From CAVREM01 sp963728825 (GTDB lineage Bacteria > Acidobacteriota > Vicinamibacteria > Vicinamibacterales > CAVVIG01), in contig CAVSLA010000004.1 in the NCBI GenBank assembly GCA_963728825.1, positions 1,178,001 to 1,242,000 on the forward strand: 64,000 bases of DNA, given 5' to 3'. The translations under genes were made by a program, and so were the position numbers. Below are positions 28,809 through 37,325 of this stretch, one piece after another (the stretch's first letter is position 1; each line of letters begins with the position of its first letter). Below the pieces are notes generated by a model. It saw only the letters and a program-made list of their open reading frames with translations, searched no databases and had not been told where the DNA came from.

Positions 28809-29714
28809 TCATTTCGATCGCGGCTGCAACAGTCCCTGGAACCGCAGCCAATCCTCAAACCTTGCAGTCCACGAATCGACCGGTATGCCTTGTTGGCGCA
28901 TGGCGAATCCGTGCCCGCCCTTCGCGTAGATATGGAGCTCTGCAGAACGGTTCTGCGCGAGCCATGCGTTGTAGACCTCGGTGCTCGCAGGTGCAAAGCC
29001 AAGCTGATCGTCGGAGGCCGCGGCGAGAAATATTGGCACGGCGGTTGGTGGAACAACGAAGGGCCGCATGTATTCCTGAATCGACACGTAGATTGGCGCG
29101 ACGAAGTCAGGCCCCTCCCTTTCCGCTGCTGACACAGCCGCAGCCAGGGCGATCATCGCGCCCGCACTGAAGCCGATCATGCCGACTCGGTTGGGGTCCA
29201 CACCGAACTCCGTCGCCCGCCCGCGGACATACGACACCGCGCGTTTTGCGTCCGCCACCGACAACGGAAAGACAGCCCCCTGCTCGGCCGCCGTCCGATC
29301 GCCGGACTCCTTGAACATCGTGTCCTGATGCGCTTTGGTTGTTTGTGTCACGCGATACTTGAGGACGAACGCGGTCACCCCTCGGGCAGTGAGCCATTCG
29401 GCGACCTTGGTGCCTTCACCGTCGACAACAAGAAAGTGAAATCCGCCACCGGGCGCGACGATGACGGCCGTGCCGTTCGCTGTTCCTGGACTCGGTCGAA
29501 AGACCGTCAGCGTAGGCTCGGAGATGTTCGCGACCCCCGAGACTCCCGGAATAAGGGTCGGGATGCTCTGCTCGGGGAAAGACCATGACTCCGAGCCAGG
29601 TGCGACTCCGGCATAGAGCCGAATGGTTGTTGGCGCTGACACTGGCTGGGCCGCGATGACGCTGGTGACCGACATCAGAACTCCGGCAATGATCTGATTT
29701 GCCGCAGGTGGCAT
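28809..29714 (-). CDS. Secreted alpha/beta hydrolase (esterase/lipase-like)
   Basis: 301 residues with a signal peptide (residues 1-22, ending SVIAAQ). The oxyanion motif is VIVAPGGGFHFL, the nucleophile elbow VGMIGFSAGAMIALAAA, the Asp in LAAASDDQLGF, and the final His in YAKGGHGFAM. The layout is that of BD-FAE/acetyl-xylan-esterase-type enzymes acting on acetylated or small esters in the periplasm. GGAGG precedes the ATG. It is convergent with the SdpI-like gene, and its start overlaps the small ORF at 29713 by 2 nt. Confidence 0.85.
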   Translation of the reverse strand: MPPAANQIIAGVLMSVTSVIAAQPVSAPTTIRLYAGVAPGSESWSFPEQSIPTLIPGVSGVANISEPTLTVFRPSPGTANGTAVIVAPGGGFHFLVVDGEGTKVAEWLTARGVTAFVLKYRVTQTTKAHQDTMFKESGDRTAAEQGAVFPLSVADAKRAVSYVRGRATEFGVDPNRVGMIGFSAGAMIALAAAVSAAEREGPDFVAPIYVSIQEYMRPFVVPPTAVPIFLAAASDDQLGFAPASTEVYNAWLAQNRSAELHIYAKGGHGFAMRQQGIPVDSWTARFEDWLRFQGLLQPRSK

Positions 29715-29925
29715 GTTCCTCCATGGCCAATCCGCTGAAAAGATTGGTCGATTCGCCGCGATCCTAGCAGACTGTCATTTCCGCGACTACCGACAAAGGG
29801 ATGGCATGTTCGTGCCGACCGAAGGTGACGTCGGTTGGTACGTTGAGAACGAATGGCAGCCTGTATGGAACGGGATCATCACGGCTTTCGACGCAGAGTC
29901 GGTCCGATCCAAGATCGAGCCATGA
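29713..29925 (+). CDS. Small ORF overlapping the LDH-family gene start
   Basis: Up to 70 residues; an internal ATG at 29806 would give 39 residues beginning MFVPTEGDVGWYVENEW. It stops as ATGA overlapping the ATG of the next gene, a common sign of translational coupling, which is the only reason to list it. No recognisable domain. The 5' part overlaps the promoter region of the divergent hydrolase. Confidence 0.3.
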   Translation: MFLHGQSAEKIGRFAAILADCHFRDYRQRDGMFVPTEGDVGWYVENEWQPVWNGIITAFDAESVRSKIEP

Positions 29926-30842
29926 AGAGACGAGTCGCGATTATCGGCACGGGTTGGGTCGGATCGAGCGTGGCGATCTCCACGTTGCACTCCGGCGCGG
30001 CGGACGAATTGCTCCTCTACGACGTGCGCGAAGCGGTGGCCGAAGGCGAAGCCATGGATCTGGCTCACGGTGCGTCGTTCTATCCGGCGGCAATGCTTCG
30101 GCCGGCGGCGATTGGGGAGATGGTAGATGCTGACGTCGTGATCGTTGCCGCTGGTCGTGGCGGTCGACCAGGCGAGTCACGACTGGAGTTGCTGCGTGAA
30201 AATGCGGCTGTCATCAGGGACATCGGTCAGCGACTGGCCGGGGCTCGCGGCATCATTCTGATTGTGAGCAATCCAGTTGACGTCCTCACCCAGGTGATGA
30301 CCGCGGTCTCGGGCCTGCCTCCTGGACGGGTTGTTGGTACCGGGACAATGCTCGATACCGCACGCCTCAGACAGGTGGTCGGCCATGTCATTCAGGTCGA
30401 CCCCCACTCGGTCCACGCACACGTCGTTGGCGAGCATGGCGATTCCGAAGTCGTGCTGTGGACAGCGGCGCGCGTTGGGGGCGTCCGGTTGAGAGAGTGG
30501 CCCGGCTGGAGTCAGCACCGTGAGCCAGCGCTGGCGGAAGAAGTACGACGCGCCGCCTACGAGATCATCCGTCGCAAAGGCGCCACCAATCACGCGATCG
30601 GCCTGGTGACCGCTGACCTGCTGCGATGCATTCTTCGCGACGAGCGCCGCGTCTTGACAGTCTCACGCGTACAGGAGGGCGCGCTGGGATTGCGGAACGT
30701 CGCTCTGTCCCTTCCTGCGGTTGTCGGAGCTGAGGGAGCGGCGAGCGTGCTTGAACCGGAAATGAGCGCTGACGAAAGGCGGTCTCTACTGCATTCGGCA
30801 GACGTGTTACGGCAGGCTGCCGCGGCTGCCGAGTGCGCGTAG
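29922..30842 (+). CDS. L-lactate/malate dehydrogenase family protein, unusual specificity site
   Basis: 306 residues. The NAD-binding loop is IIGTGWVGSSVAI at the N-terminus, followed by LLYDVRE. Catalytic residues of the family are in place: Arg in GRPGESRLELL, Asn in VSNPVDVLT, Asp/Arg in LDTARLR, and His in VVGEHGDSEV. The loop position that is Gln in lactate and Arg in malate dehydrogenases aligns with Gly (AGRGGRPGESR), so the substrate is unclear; a 2-hydroxy acid other than lactate or malate is plausible. It starts inside the stop of the small ORF upstream. Confidence 0.82.
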   Translation: MKRRVAIIGTGWVGSSVAISTLHSGAADELLLYDVREAVAEGEAMDLAHGASFYPAAMLRPAAIGEMVDADVVIVAAGRGGRPGESRLELLRENAAVIRDIGQRLAGARGIILIVSNPVDVLTQVMTAVSGLPPGRVVGTGTMLDTARLRQVVGHVIQVDPHSVHAHVVGEHGDSEVVLWTAARVGGVRLREWPGWSQHREPALAEEVRRAAYEIIRRKGATNHAIGLVTADLLRCILRDERRVLTVSRVQEGALGLRNVALSLPAVVGAEGAASVLEPEMSADERRSLLHSADVLRQAAAAAECA

Positions 30843-30975
30843 TGCGCGGCCCTGAACCGGATGCCCGCCGAAGCAAGCAAGCCACACTGCCGCGGCGCGA
30901 GGTCGCTCAACTGCGGGTAGGCTGGTCGCACGCAGCCTATCTGCTGGACGTCAGGCGGACTGTTTCGTTTGTACC

Positions 30976-31441
30976 ATGTCAGGCAATCGACTAGGACATT
31001 GGTCCGCCGTCGCGATGTTCTTGATCGGCGTTGCGTACTGCATCACGCTGACGCTAGGCTTCGCGGTCCACGGCCTCACCGAACCGATCGTCGATCCCAT
31101 CTTGGCGATTATGGAGGTCCTGACGCTGATGTCGGCGCCCGCCATGGTGGTCCTGATGGGCTACGCGTCAGTCAATCGCAAGATCCACGGTTTGATCGCC
31201 CTCGCGTTCACGATTCTCTTCGCAGGCAGTATTCGATGGTGGCGGTCTGGAACCAGGCGTGAGACGTGGTCTGCTCATCAGTGGGGTTCTCTGCATCGCC
31301 GGTATCGTGGGGCCTGCAGTTGGCAACATGCGACTTCAACTAGTCGGCGTACTGGGATACGCGGCGGTGCTGCCGGTTGTCTGCTTGATGCTGGCTAGGC
31401 TATTTCGCAGCGGTCGCGGCCGGTCATTCGTCATGTCGTAG
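30976..31441 (+). pseudogene. Decayed polytopic membrane protein (internal deletion and frame change)
   Basis: The first part, from the ATG at 30976, reads as four hydrophobic helices up to about ILFAGSIRWW near 31240. The frame then turns into Arg/Ser-rich nonsense. From 31259 another frame continues as a typical membrane C-terminus, RRGLLISGVLCIAGIVGPA then LGYAAVLPVVCLMLARLF. Together they look like a DUF4386-like membrane protein that lost a central block and its frame. A sequencing error alone would not explain the shortness. Confidence 0.6.
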
Positions 31442-31486
31442 TCCCTCGTTGAGCTTCCGGCGGATGTCGGCTGCGCCTGGCAACCA

Positions 31487-31783
31487 ATGAACGACGATCT
31501 CGTGCGTGCGATCGTTGAGAAGCGTCTCGTCGAGTTCGTCTATAAGACCGGCCGCACCCGAATCGTCGAGCCGCACGACTATGGGATCCGCCATGACGTC
31601 GAGCGCCTGCTAGGGTTTCAGATTGACGGTGACAGTCAAAGCGGAGCGGCACATGGATGGAAAGAGTTCGACGTCGATCAGATGCGCCGCTTACGCATCC
31701 TGGAGCGTCGATTCGCTGGTACACGGGCCGATCGCGCCCAGCATCATCGCACCTGGGATACGCTCTTCGCCCGTGTGACCTGA
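31487..31783 (+). CDS. WYL-domain-like small protein
   Basis: 98 residues. The pattern AIVEKRLVEFVYKTGRTRIVEPHDYGI, then LLGFQIDG, SGAAHGWKEFDVDQM, LRILERRF and WDTLFARV, resembles a stand-alone WYL ligand-binding domain. Such domains often sense nucleotides or DNA ends in regulators; here there is no helix-turn-helix. No strong ribosome site is visible. It follows the decayed membrane gene and is convergent with the DUF885 gene. Confidence 0.6.
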   Translation: MNDDLVRAIVEKRLVEFVYKTGRTRIVEPHDYGIRHDVERLLGFQIDGDSQSGAAHGWKEFDVDQMRRLRILERRFAGTRADRAQHHRTWDTLFARVT

Positions 31784-31811
31784 TCGCGCCGTTGCGAATG
31801 CCAGCGCGGCT

Positions 31812-33608
31812 TCAGCGTGATGCCGAGATCCAGGCGTCGACTTCCCGCGTCAGCACGTCCAGTGGGACGTCACCGGTTCGAAGCACGAGGTTGTGGAACT
31901 CCTTGATCGCGAACTTCGGACCCAGCGCACTGCGCGCTTTCTCGCGCAACTCGACGATCCGCAGCTGGCCGATCATGTAGGAACAGGCCTGCCCCGGCCA
32001 CACCACGTAGCGTTCGACCTCCTGCTCGTTGATTCCGTAGTCGATGGCCTGCTGGCGCGTCCAGCGCTTCGCATGGATGCCCGTGTCGACGACGAGGCGG
32101 CGCGCTCGGAACAGCATGCTGTTCAAGTAGCCGAGCCTGCCGTGCACGTCGTTCTCGTACCAGCCGTTTTCGTCCGCGAGCCGCTCCGCATAGAGCGCCC
32201 AACCCTCGACGAACGCCGACCCGGCGCTGATCGCGCCGCGGCTTCGGAACCGTGGCAGGTCAGCCATCTCCTGTTGCAGAGCGAGCTGGAAGTGATGGCC
32301 GGGCACGGCTTCGTGATAGGTAAGCGAACGGGTGCGGAGCACTCCGTACGGTGGGCCGGGCAGCGGCAGCCAGAAGACGCCCGGCCGGGTGCCGTCAGGC
32401 GCCGGCGTCGTGTAGTGGGCGGCGGCGGTTTTTTCGGAGAAGGCCGGCTCGCGTCGGACGTCGACAGGCGCTGTGGGCCGCAGGTCGAAGATCTGTGCGG
32501 CCCGTTGTTCGGCGTCACGCACCCACTTCTCGTAGCCGGCGAGAATCTGCGGCCGGGGGTCGGCGGAACCTTTCGGTTGCAGCGTGGCTTCGAGCTGCGA
32601 ATAGCGCGCGTTGACGGTGCCGTTCGCATATCCCAGCTGCTTCAGAATCGTATCCATCTCGCCTTCGAGACGCGCCACCTCTTTCAGCCCGATCTCGTGA
32701 ATCTGATCCGGTGTCAGGGTGGTCGTGGTGTAGGTCTGAAGCGTCTGCGCGTAGAACACGTCGCCGCGCGGCAGCCGCCACACGCCGGCGTCATCGGTCG
32801 CCTTGGGAATCTGCCCGGCCAGAAAGTCGCGGAGGCGGCGGTAGGCCGGAATGACCGCGTCGGCGGCGGTGTTCTGCGCGGCCGAGACCGCGGCATCGCG
32901 CTCGGCCGGTGGAATCGCTTCGCCCAGCGCGCGGATGCGTTGCTCGAACGTCGACACGAAGACATTCGTGCGCGGCGAGTCCTTCAAGAACCCGTCAATC
33001 TGCTCGACGGTGCGCTGCAGAATGAAGCGCGGCGCGACGATGCCGGCCGATCGTTCCTCAGCGAGTCCCTGATCGATGAGCGGGGCGACAAGCGCCAGGC
33101 GCGTGAGATAGTTGTCGATGTCCCGCCGCTGACGGATCGGGTGACCCTGAGTCAGGTGATTGACCAGATCGATCTGCAATCCGTTGAACTGATCGAAGAC
33201 GTAGGAATGCGACGCGAATCCGGCCGACGCGATCGTGTCGTCGAGCGTCCACTGCAGGAGCGCCGCTGAGGTGCGCTGCACCGCGCTGAGCGACCCGGGC
33301 GGGATGCGGGACAGCTCGTCGCGGCCGCGCCGGGCGAGCGTTGCGCGACGGTTGGCCGCCGTCACACCGAAGGGGTTGCCCCATTCGCCGACCAGTGCCA
33401 TCTGCCGATCGAGTGAGTCCTGTTCGGCACCGGAGAAATACTGGGTGCGCGTCGCGAATTGCGGCGCATCACGCATCCAGTTCTGCACGAACGATTCGGC
33501 CCAGGTGTCGAACGACCCGGCTTCAGAGGAGGAGGCCGGCGGAGCGCTGTGGCAGGCAGCGGCGCCGCCGGCGATGAGCAACAGGCTGGTGATGAGCAGT
33601 CGAAGCAT
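31812..33608 (-). CDS. Secreted DUF885-family protein (putative metallopeptidase)
   Basis: 598 residues with a signal or lipoprotein peptide; a lipobox-like GGAAACHS lies near residue 18, so it may be lipidated. It is mostly alpha-helical. The family hallmark YHEAVPGHHFQLALQQEM near residue 440 gives an HExxxGHH metal motif, followed by GWALYAERLADE. DUF885 proteins are thought to be zinc peptidases of the cell envelope; the substrate is not known. Length fits the family (about 550-620). Confidence 0.85.
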   Translation of the reverse strand: MLRLLITSLLLIAGGAAACHSAPPASSSEAGSFDTWAESFVQNWMRDAPQFATRTQYFSGAEQDSLDRQMALVGEWGNPFGVTAANRRATLARRGRDELSRIPPGSLSAVQRTSAALLQWTLDDTIASAGFASHSYVFDQFNGLQIDLVNHLTQGHPIRQRRDIDNYLTRLALVAPLIDQGLAEERSAGIVAPRFILQRTVEQIDGFLKDSPRTNVFVSTFEQRIRALGEAIPPAERDAAVSAAQNTAADAVIPAYRRLRDFLAGQIPKATDDAGVWRLPRGDVFYAQTLQTYTTTTLTPDQIHEIGLKEVARLEGEMDTILKQLGYANGTVNARYSQLEATLQPKGSADPRPQILAGYEKWVRDAEQRAAQIFDLRPTAPVDVRREPAFSEKTAAAHYTTPAPDGTRPGVFWLPLPGPPYGVLRTRSLTYHEAVPGHHFQLALQQEMADLPRFRSRGAISAGSAFVEGWALYAERLADENGWYENDVHGRLGYLNSMLFRARRLVVDTGIHAKRWTRQQAIDYGINEQEVERYVVWPGQACSYMIGQLRIVELREKARSALGPKFAIKEFHNLVLRTGDVPLDVLTREVDAWISASR

Positions 33609-33640
33609 ATCCCCGCAAGTCTACTTCGACCCCTCAGCCT

Positions 33641-34213
33641 TCAGGGGGTCGGCGTGTTGTACGCGTCACAGGACACCTTGGGATGCCAGTTGACGAAGGT
33701 GCCCTTTGGATTCTCCTTCCAGGCCCAGACATGCAGGGTATAGAACGGTGGAAGCCCGAATCGATTCGGCGCCTCGAACAGATGAAAGAGTTGTCCCATC
33801 AGCTCGGGCGGCGCCGCGTGCTTGGCGTGCCAGTCGGCTGCGAGAACCAGATAGTCGGCGCCGGTCATCTTCAGGCGTCCGTTCGGCAGCTGCTCGTAGA
33901 TCACAATCTCCGGTCGCGCCGCCTCTAGCTCGCCGTCGAATGCCAGAGACAGGTTTACATAGTGGAGGCCCATCGCTCCCTCGTCTGGTCCGCTGACGCA
34001 GCCGAATAGCAGGCCGTAGCCCTCCGCCTCCGCCACCGTCACGTCACGGAAACGCTCCGTCGAGTCCCGCACGATCTTGAGAAGGCCGGTGGCCTGATTG
34101 CTGGTTGCCGCGTGCTGCCGGTGACCGTCCTCCTGCGCCAGCGCGGGGGACGAGGGGAACGTGGCGAGCAGGAGCGCGCCGAACATCGAAGACACGAAGT
34201 GCTTGACTAACAT
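33641..34213 (-). CDS. Secreted protein of unknown function
   Basis: 190 residues from an ATG with AGGAGG 7 nt upstream; the longer open frame is antisense to the next gene. A signal peptide ends at SPALAQ. Conserved-looking blocks are FRDVTVAEAEGYGLLFGCVSG, MGLHYVNLSL, EIVIYEQLPNGRLKMTGADY and FYTLHVWAWKENPKGTFVNW. The family is common among secreted proteins of soil bacteria but has no assigned role. It lies 33 nt downstream of the NnrU/MddA-like gene on the same strand. Confidence 0.75.
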   Translation of the reverse strand: MLVKHFVSSMFGALLLATFPSSPALAQEDGHRQHAATSNQATGLLKIVRDSTERFRDVTVAEAEGYGLLFGCVSGPDEGAMGLHYVNLSLAFDGELEAARPEIVIYEQLPNGRLKMTGADYLVLAADWHAKHAAPPELMGQLFHLFEAPNRFGLPPFYTLHVWAWKENPKGTFVNWHPKVSCDAYNTPTP

Positions 34214-34245
34214 AGTGATCCTCCTGATTGACGAAAATGACGGGT

Positions 34246-34980
34246 TCACAACGCTCGGCGATGCGGCAGCAGCATCGGCACCCGGCGGCGGTAGGTTTCG
34301 TACGCGGCGCCATGCTCCGACACGAGATCTCGTTCCTCGAACTGGATGGCCAGGACGATGTACGCGGTTGTCGCCAGCGCAAACACCAGATGCGCCAGCG
34401 TCATCGTCGGCGTCATCCAGAAGGCGAGGAGGAAGCCGAAGTAGAGCGGGTGACGGACGAACCGATAGGGCAGCGGCGTGCGGAATGGCACGCGCGTGTA
34501 CGGCCGACCAATCAAGGGCAGCCAGACCTGGCGCAGCCCGAACAGGTCGAAATGGTTGATCAGGAACGTGACGGTCAGAACCGTCGCCCAGCCGGCGGCG
34601 AACAGCGTCCACAGCACGGCCCGGGCAGCCGGCGACTCAACCGACCAGATCTGGACGCCGATCGGACGCCACTGCCAGAACAACAGCAGCAGCGCCAGGC
34701 TGGCGCACAGCACGTAGGTCGAGCGTTCGACGGCCCAGGGAATGAGCTGCGTCCATCGCTCTTTGAACCACCGCCGCGCCATGACACTGTGCTGCACGGC
34801 GAAGATGGTCAGCAGCGCACAATCGATCGCCAGCGCGGCAGGCAGTGACGTCTGCGGGTCGCCATCGAGGCGGCTCGGCACGGCAAAGCCACCGACGAAG
34901 GCGATGGCGTAGAGAAACGTCGCGAGGAAGATCAGATACGATGCGACGCCGTAGGCAAAAAACAGCACACGTTTCAGCAC
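34246..34980 (-). CDS. NnrU/MddA-like membrane methyltransferase
   Basis: 244 residues with about six membrane helices. The C-terminal region RTPLPYRFVRHPLYFGFLLA, then IVLAIQFEERDLVSEHGAAY and YRRRVPMLLP, is the SAM-binding signature shared by isoprenylcysteine methyltransferase-like and NnrU proteins. The length and AVQHSVMARRWFK segment resemble methanethiol S-methyltransferase (MddA), which makes dimethyl sulphide, but specificity cannot be proven from sequence. Inner membrane. A ribosome site (GGAGG region) precedes the start. Confidence 0.72.
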   Translation of the reverse strand: MLKRVLFFAYGVASYLIFLATFLYAIAFVGGFAVPSRLDGDPQTSLPAALAIDCALLTIFAVQHSVMARRWFKERWTQLIPWAVERSTYVLCASLALLLLFWQWRPIGVQIWSVESPAARAVLWTLFAAGWATVLTVTFLINHFDLFGLRQVWLPLIGRPYTRVPFRTPLPYRFVRHPLYFGFLLAFWMTPTMTLAHLVFALATTAYIVLAIQFEERDLVSEHGAAYETYRRRVPMLLPHRRAL

Positions 34981-35102
34981 CAGCGTTCCCTCCTGTTCTG
35001 CAGGAAGAATGCGCTCCCGGCAATCTGGTCGCTATCGGCGCTTTGTCCCGGTTCGGCTAAAATTCGGCCTCCGGTCGTGAGACAAATGTCCCGGTCAGGC
35101 AG

Positions 35103-36179
35103 ATGACGGCCCCACCGCGCCAACGGCAGCACGTCCGTTACCTCAACGCCTCCGACGGCACACGTCTGGCGTGGGCCGAGTCGGGCGCGGGTCCAGTCGT
35201 GGTCAAAGCGGCCAACTGGCTCACGCATCTCGAATACGAATGGGACAGTCCGGTCTGGAAGCACTGGCTGCAGTTCTTTTCCGCGCAGTACCGGCTGGTG
35301 CGTTATGACGAGCGCGGCTGCGGGATGAGCGACTGGAAGGGCGGCGATTTGTCGCTCGATCAGTGGGTGGCGGATCTCGAGATGGTGATCGATGCGGCGC
35401 GGCCGGACGGGCCGGTGACGCTGTTCGGCATCTCACAGGGCTCTGCGGCCTGCATCAAGTACGCGATCCGTTATCCGGAGCGGGTGTCGCGGATGGTTCT
35501 GTACGGAGGATACGCGCGCGGGGTGTTACGACGGGGCGCGCCGGAAAACGCCCGCGGTTACCAGGCGATGGTCGAATTGGCACGCGTCGCATGGGGTAGC
35601 GACAATCCGACCTTCCGTCAGGTCTTCACATCGCGCTTCATTCCGGGCGGCAGCGACGAGCAGATCCGCTGGTTCAACGACCTGTGTTTGAAGACGACCT
35701 CGGGTGAGATCGCGGCCCGGCTGTTCGAAGCGCGCGCCGAGGTCGATATCGTGTCGTTATTGGGCGACGTTCGGACGCCAACCCTCGTGCTGCACGCCCG
35801 TGACGATGTGATCACGCCGGTCTCCGAGGGGCGGCTGCTGGCCAGCGGCATTGCGGGGGCCGAGTTCGTCGAGCTCGACTCGCGCAATCACGTCCTGCTC
35901 GAACACGAACCGGCCTGGCAGCGATTCCAGGATGCTGTGTTGGCGTTTCTCCAGCCCGGTCGGGCGGGCGGTGATTCGGCATTCGCCGCGCTGTCGGCCC
36001 GCGAGCGTCAGGTGCTGGCGCTGATGACCGACGGGCTCAGTAATACCGACATCGCCGAGCGCCTGAACATCAGCGAGAAGACAGTCCGCAACCACTCGTC
36101 CAATCTGTTCGACAAGCTGGGTGTCTGGTCCCGCGCACAGGCGATTGTCTTCGCACGTGACCACGGGTTCAGCAGGTGA
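35103..36179 (+). CDS. Alpha/beta hydrolase fused to a LuxR-type DNA-binding domain
   Basis: 358 residues. Residues 1-280 form an alpha/beta hydrolase: GPVVVKAANWLTHLEYEW, YDERGCGMSDW, nucleophile elbow LFGISQGSAACI, acid in LVLHARDDVITP, His in SRNHVLLEHE. Residues 295-358 form a GerE/LuxR helix-turn-helix: LSARERQVLALMTDGLSNTD and RLNISEKTVRNHSSNLFDKL. The catalytic-looking domain probably binds or cleaves a small ligand and so controls DNA binding. A TAAAAT box lies about 40 nt upstream. No obvious target can be picked out. Confidence 0.88.
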   Translation: MTAPPRQRQHVRYLNASDGTRLAWAESGAGPVVVKAANWLTHLEYEWDSPVWKHWLQFFSAQYRLVRYDERGCGMSDWKGGDLSLDQWVADLEMVIDAARPDGPVTLFGISQGSAACIKYAIRYPERVSRMVLYGGYARGVLRRGAPENARGYQAMVELARVAWGSDNPTFRQVFTSRFIPGGSDEQIRWFNDLCLKTTSGEIAARLFEARAEVDIVSLLGDVRTPTLVLHARDDVITPVSEGRLLASGIAGAEFVELDSRNHVLLEHEPAWQRFQDAVLAFLQPGRAGGDSAFAALSARERQVLALMTDGLSNTDIAERLNISEKTVRNHSSNLFDKLGVWSRAQAIVFARDHGFSR

Positions 36180-36728
36180 CGTGATCCAGATCACTTCCTG
36201 ACGGCCGCCGGCGAAGCGCCGTACAGCCATTCCCGGACCTTGCCCGGGCACGCCGGCAAGGGATCGGCATGCCAGGACGTACATCAGGACAGTGGTCAGC
36301 GGGACCAACGAGTAGCTCAACAGCGCGAGCCGGCTGTCCAAGACGATGTAGGCGAACAGCACGGGAGGGATCATCAGCAGGGTGAGGACCAGGAACGAGA
36401 CCCGCAGCTGGGCGTCCCGGACTCGTCGGGGATTCCTCAGGCCCTTGGCCACTCGCGTGTAGGCGTTCGCTTCGGCCGCTTCGATCGACACTTTGAAGAC
36501 CGTCTGCGTCAGTCCGTAGAGGACGCCTGCACTGAACAGCCCGACGGCGACGCGAGCGCTGAGAATCGATATGCCGGGAAAGTACAATGCCGTCCACACG
36601 AAGTAGACGACGACGCTGAGATTCGTGAGTTGAACGGCCAGCCAGACGTTGGTTCTGCCGGTCAACCTTTGAAACTTCCGGCAGAGTTGTTCGGTCAGGT
36701 CCAAGATGACCGCATCGATGCCAGACAT
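35757..36728 (-). CDS. Small membrane protein; open frame overlaps the LuxR gene antisense
   Basis: The ATG at 36728 has GGAG upstream. The first ~160 residues look genuine, with four hydrophobic segments (for example QLTNLSVVVYFVWTALYF and ILSARVAVGLFSAGVLYGL). The frame has no stop until 35757, so the nominal protein would run 423 nt antisense to the hydrolase-LuxR gene, which is unlikely to be functional sequence. Either a stop was lost recently or there is a frameshift near 36200-36250. Function unknown; treat only about 36240-36728 as supported. Confidence 0.4.
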   Translation of the reverse strand: MSGIDAVILDLTEQLCRKFQRLTGRTNVWLAVQLTNLSVVVYFVWTALYFPGISILSARVAVGLFSAGVLYGLTQTVFKVSIEAAEANAYTRVAKGLRNPRRVRDAQLRVSFLVLTLLMIPPVLFAYIVLDSRLALLSYSLVPLTTVLMYVLACRSLAGVPGQGPGMAVRRFAGGRQEVIWITSPAEPVVTCEDNRLCAGPDTQLVEQIGRVVADCLLADVQALGDVGITEPVGHQRQHLTLAGRQRGECRITARPTGLEKRQHSILESLPGRFVFEQDVIARVELDELGPRNAAGQQPPLGDRRDHIVTGVQHEGWRPNVAQ

Positions 36729-36764
36729 TGATCTCCGGAGCGTACTTGTCTGAGGGATTGTAGT

Positions 36765-37283
36765 GTGACCGCGGGGAAAATCCTGATCCGGCCCGAGCGA
36801 TCCGCCGATGAGGCGTCTGTGAGGATCGTGAATCGGTCCGCGTTCGAGACGTCGGCCGAAGCCGACCTGGTCGACGCCTTGAGGGAACAGGCCGACCCGA
36901 CCATCTCGCTGGTAGCGGATGATGGCGGGTCGATCGTCGGCCACATCTTCTTTTCACCAGTAACGCTCTCGGGCCACGCAGCGCCGAGCATCATGGGCCT
37001 GGCGCCGATGGCGGTTCTTCCCGCCGCGCAGCGCCGGGGAATCGGTTCCTCACTGGTGGCGGCGGGCCTCGAATCCTGCCGTCACGCGGGCAGCGGGGCG
37101 GTCGTCGTGTTGGGGCATCCCGGGTTCTATCCGCGGTTTGGCTTTGTGCCGGCGTCGCGTTTCGGGATGCGGTGCGTGTACGACGTGCCGGACGAAGTGT
37201 TCATGGCCCTCGAGCTCACGCCCGCCGTCCTGGCGGGGAAGGGCGGCACGATTCACTACCATCCGGCCTTCGCGGATCTATAA
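36765..37283 (+). CDS. GNAT-family N-acetyltransferase (YhbS-like)
   Basis: 172 residues from a GTG. Core motifs are MGLAPMAVLPAAQRRGIGSSLV (acetyl-CoA binding loop QRRGIG) and VVVLGHPGFYPRFGFVPASRF, the typical YhbS-like end. It transfers an acetyl group from acetyl-CoA to an unknown amine. It is divergent from the membrane gene at 36728 and convergent with the YCII gene, with a GTAGG-type hairpin between the latter two. Confidence 0.85.
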   Translation: MTAGKILIRPERSADEASVRIVNRSAFETSAEADLVDALREQADPTISLVADDGGSIVGHIFFSPVTLSGHAAPSIMGLAPMAVLPAAQRRGIGSSLVAAGLESCRHAGSGAVVVLGHPGFYPRFGFVPASRFGMRCVYDVPDEVFMALELTPAVLAGKGGTIHYHPAFADL

Positions 37284-37289
37284 GGATTT

Positions 37290-37316
37290 GCCGGGTCCAC
37301 AAAGACCCGGCCTACA
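37290..37316. repeat. GTAGG-type palindromic repeat, inverted copy
   Basis: GCCGGGTC, loop CACAAA, GACCCGGC, then CTAC, which is the GTAG of the family read on the other strand. It lies between the convergent genes ending at 37283 and 37326. Confidence 0.75.
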
Positions 37317-37325
37317 TCTGTCCGC

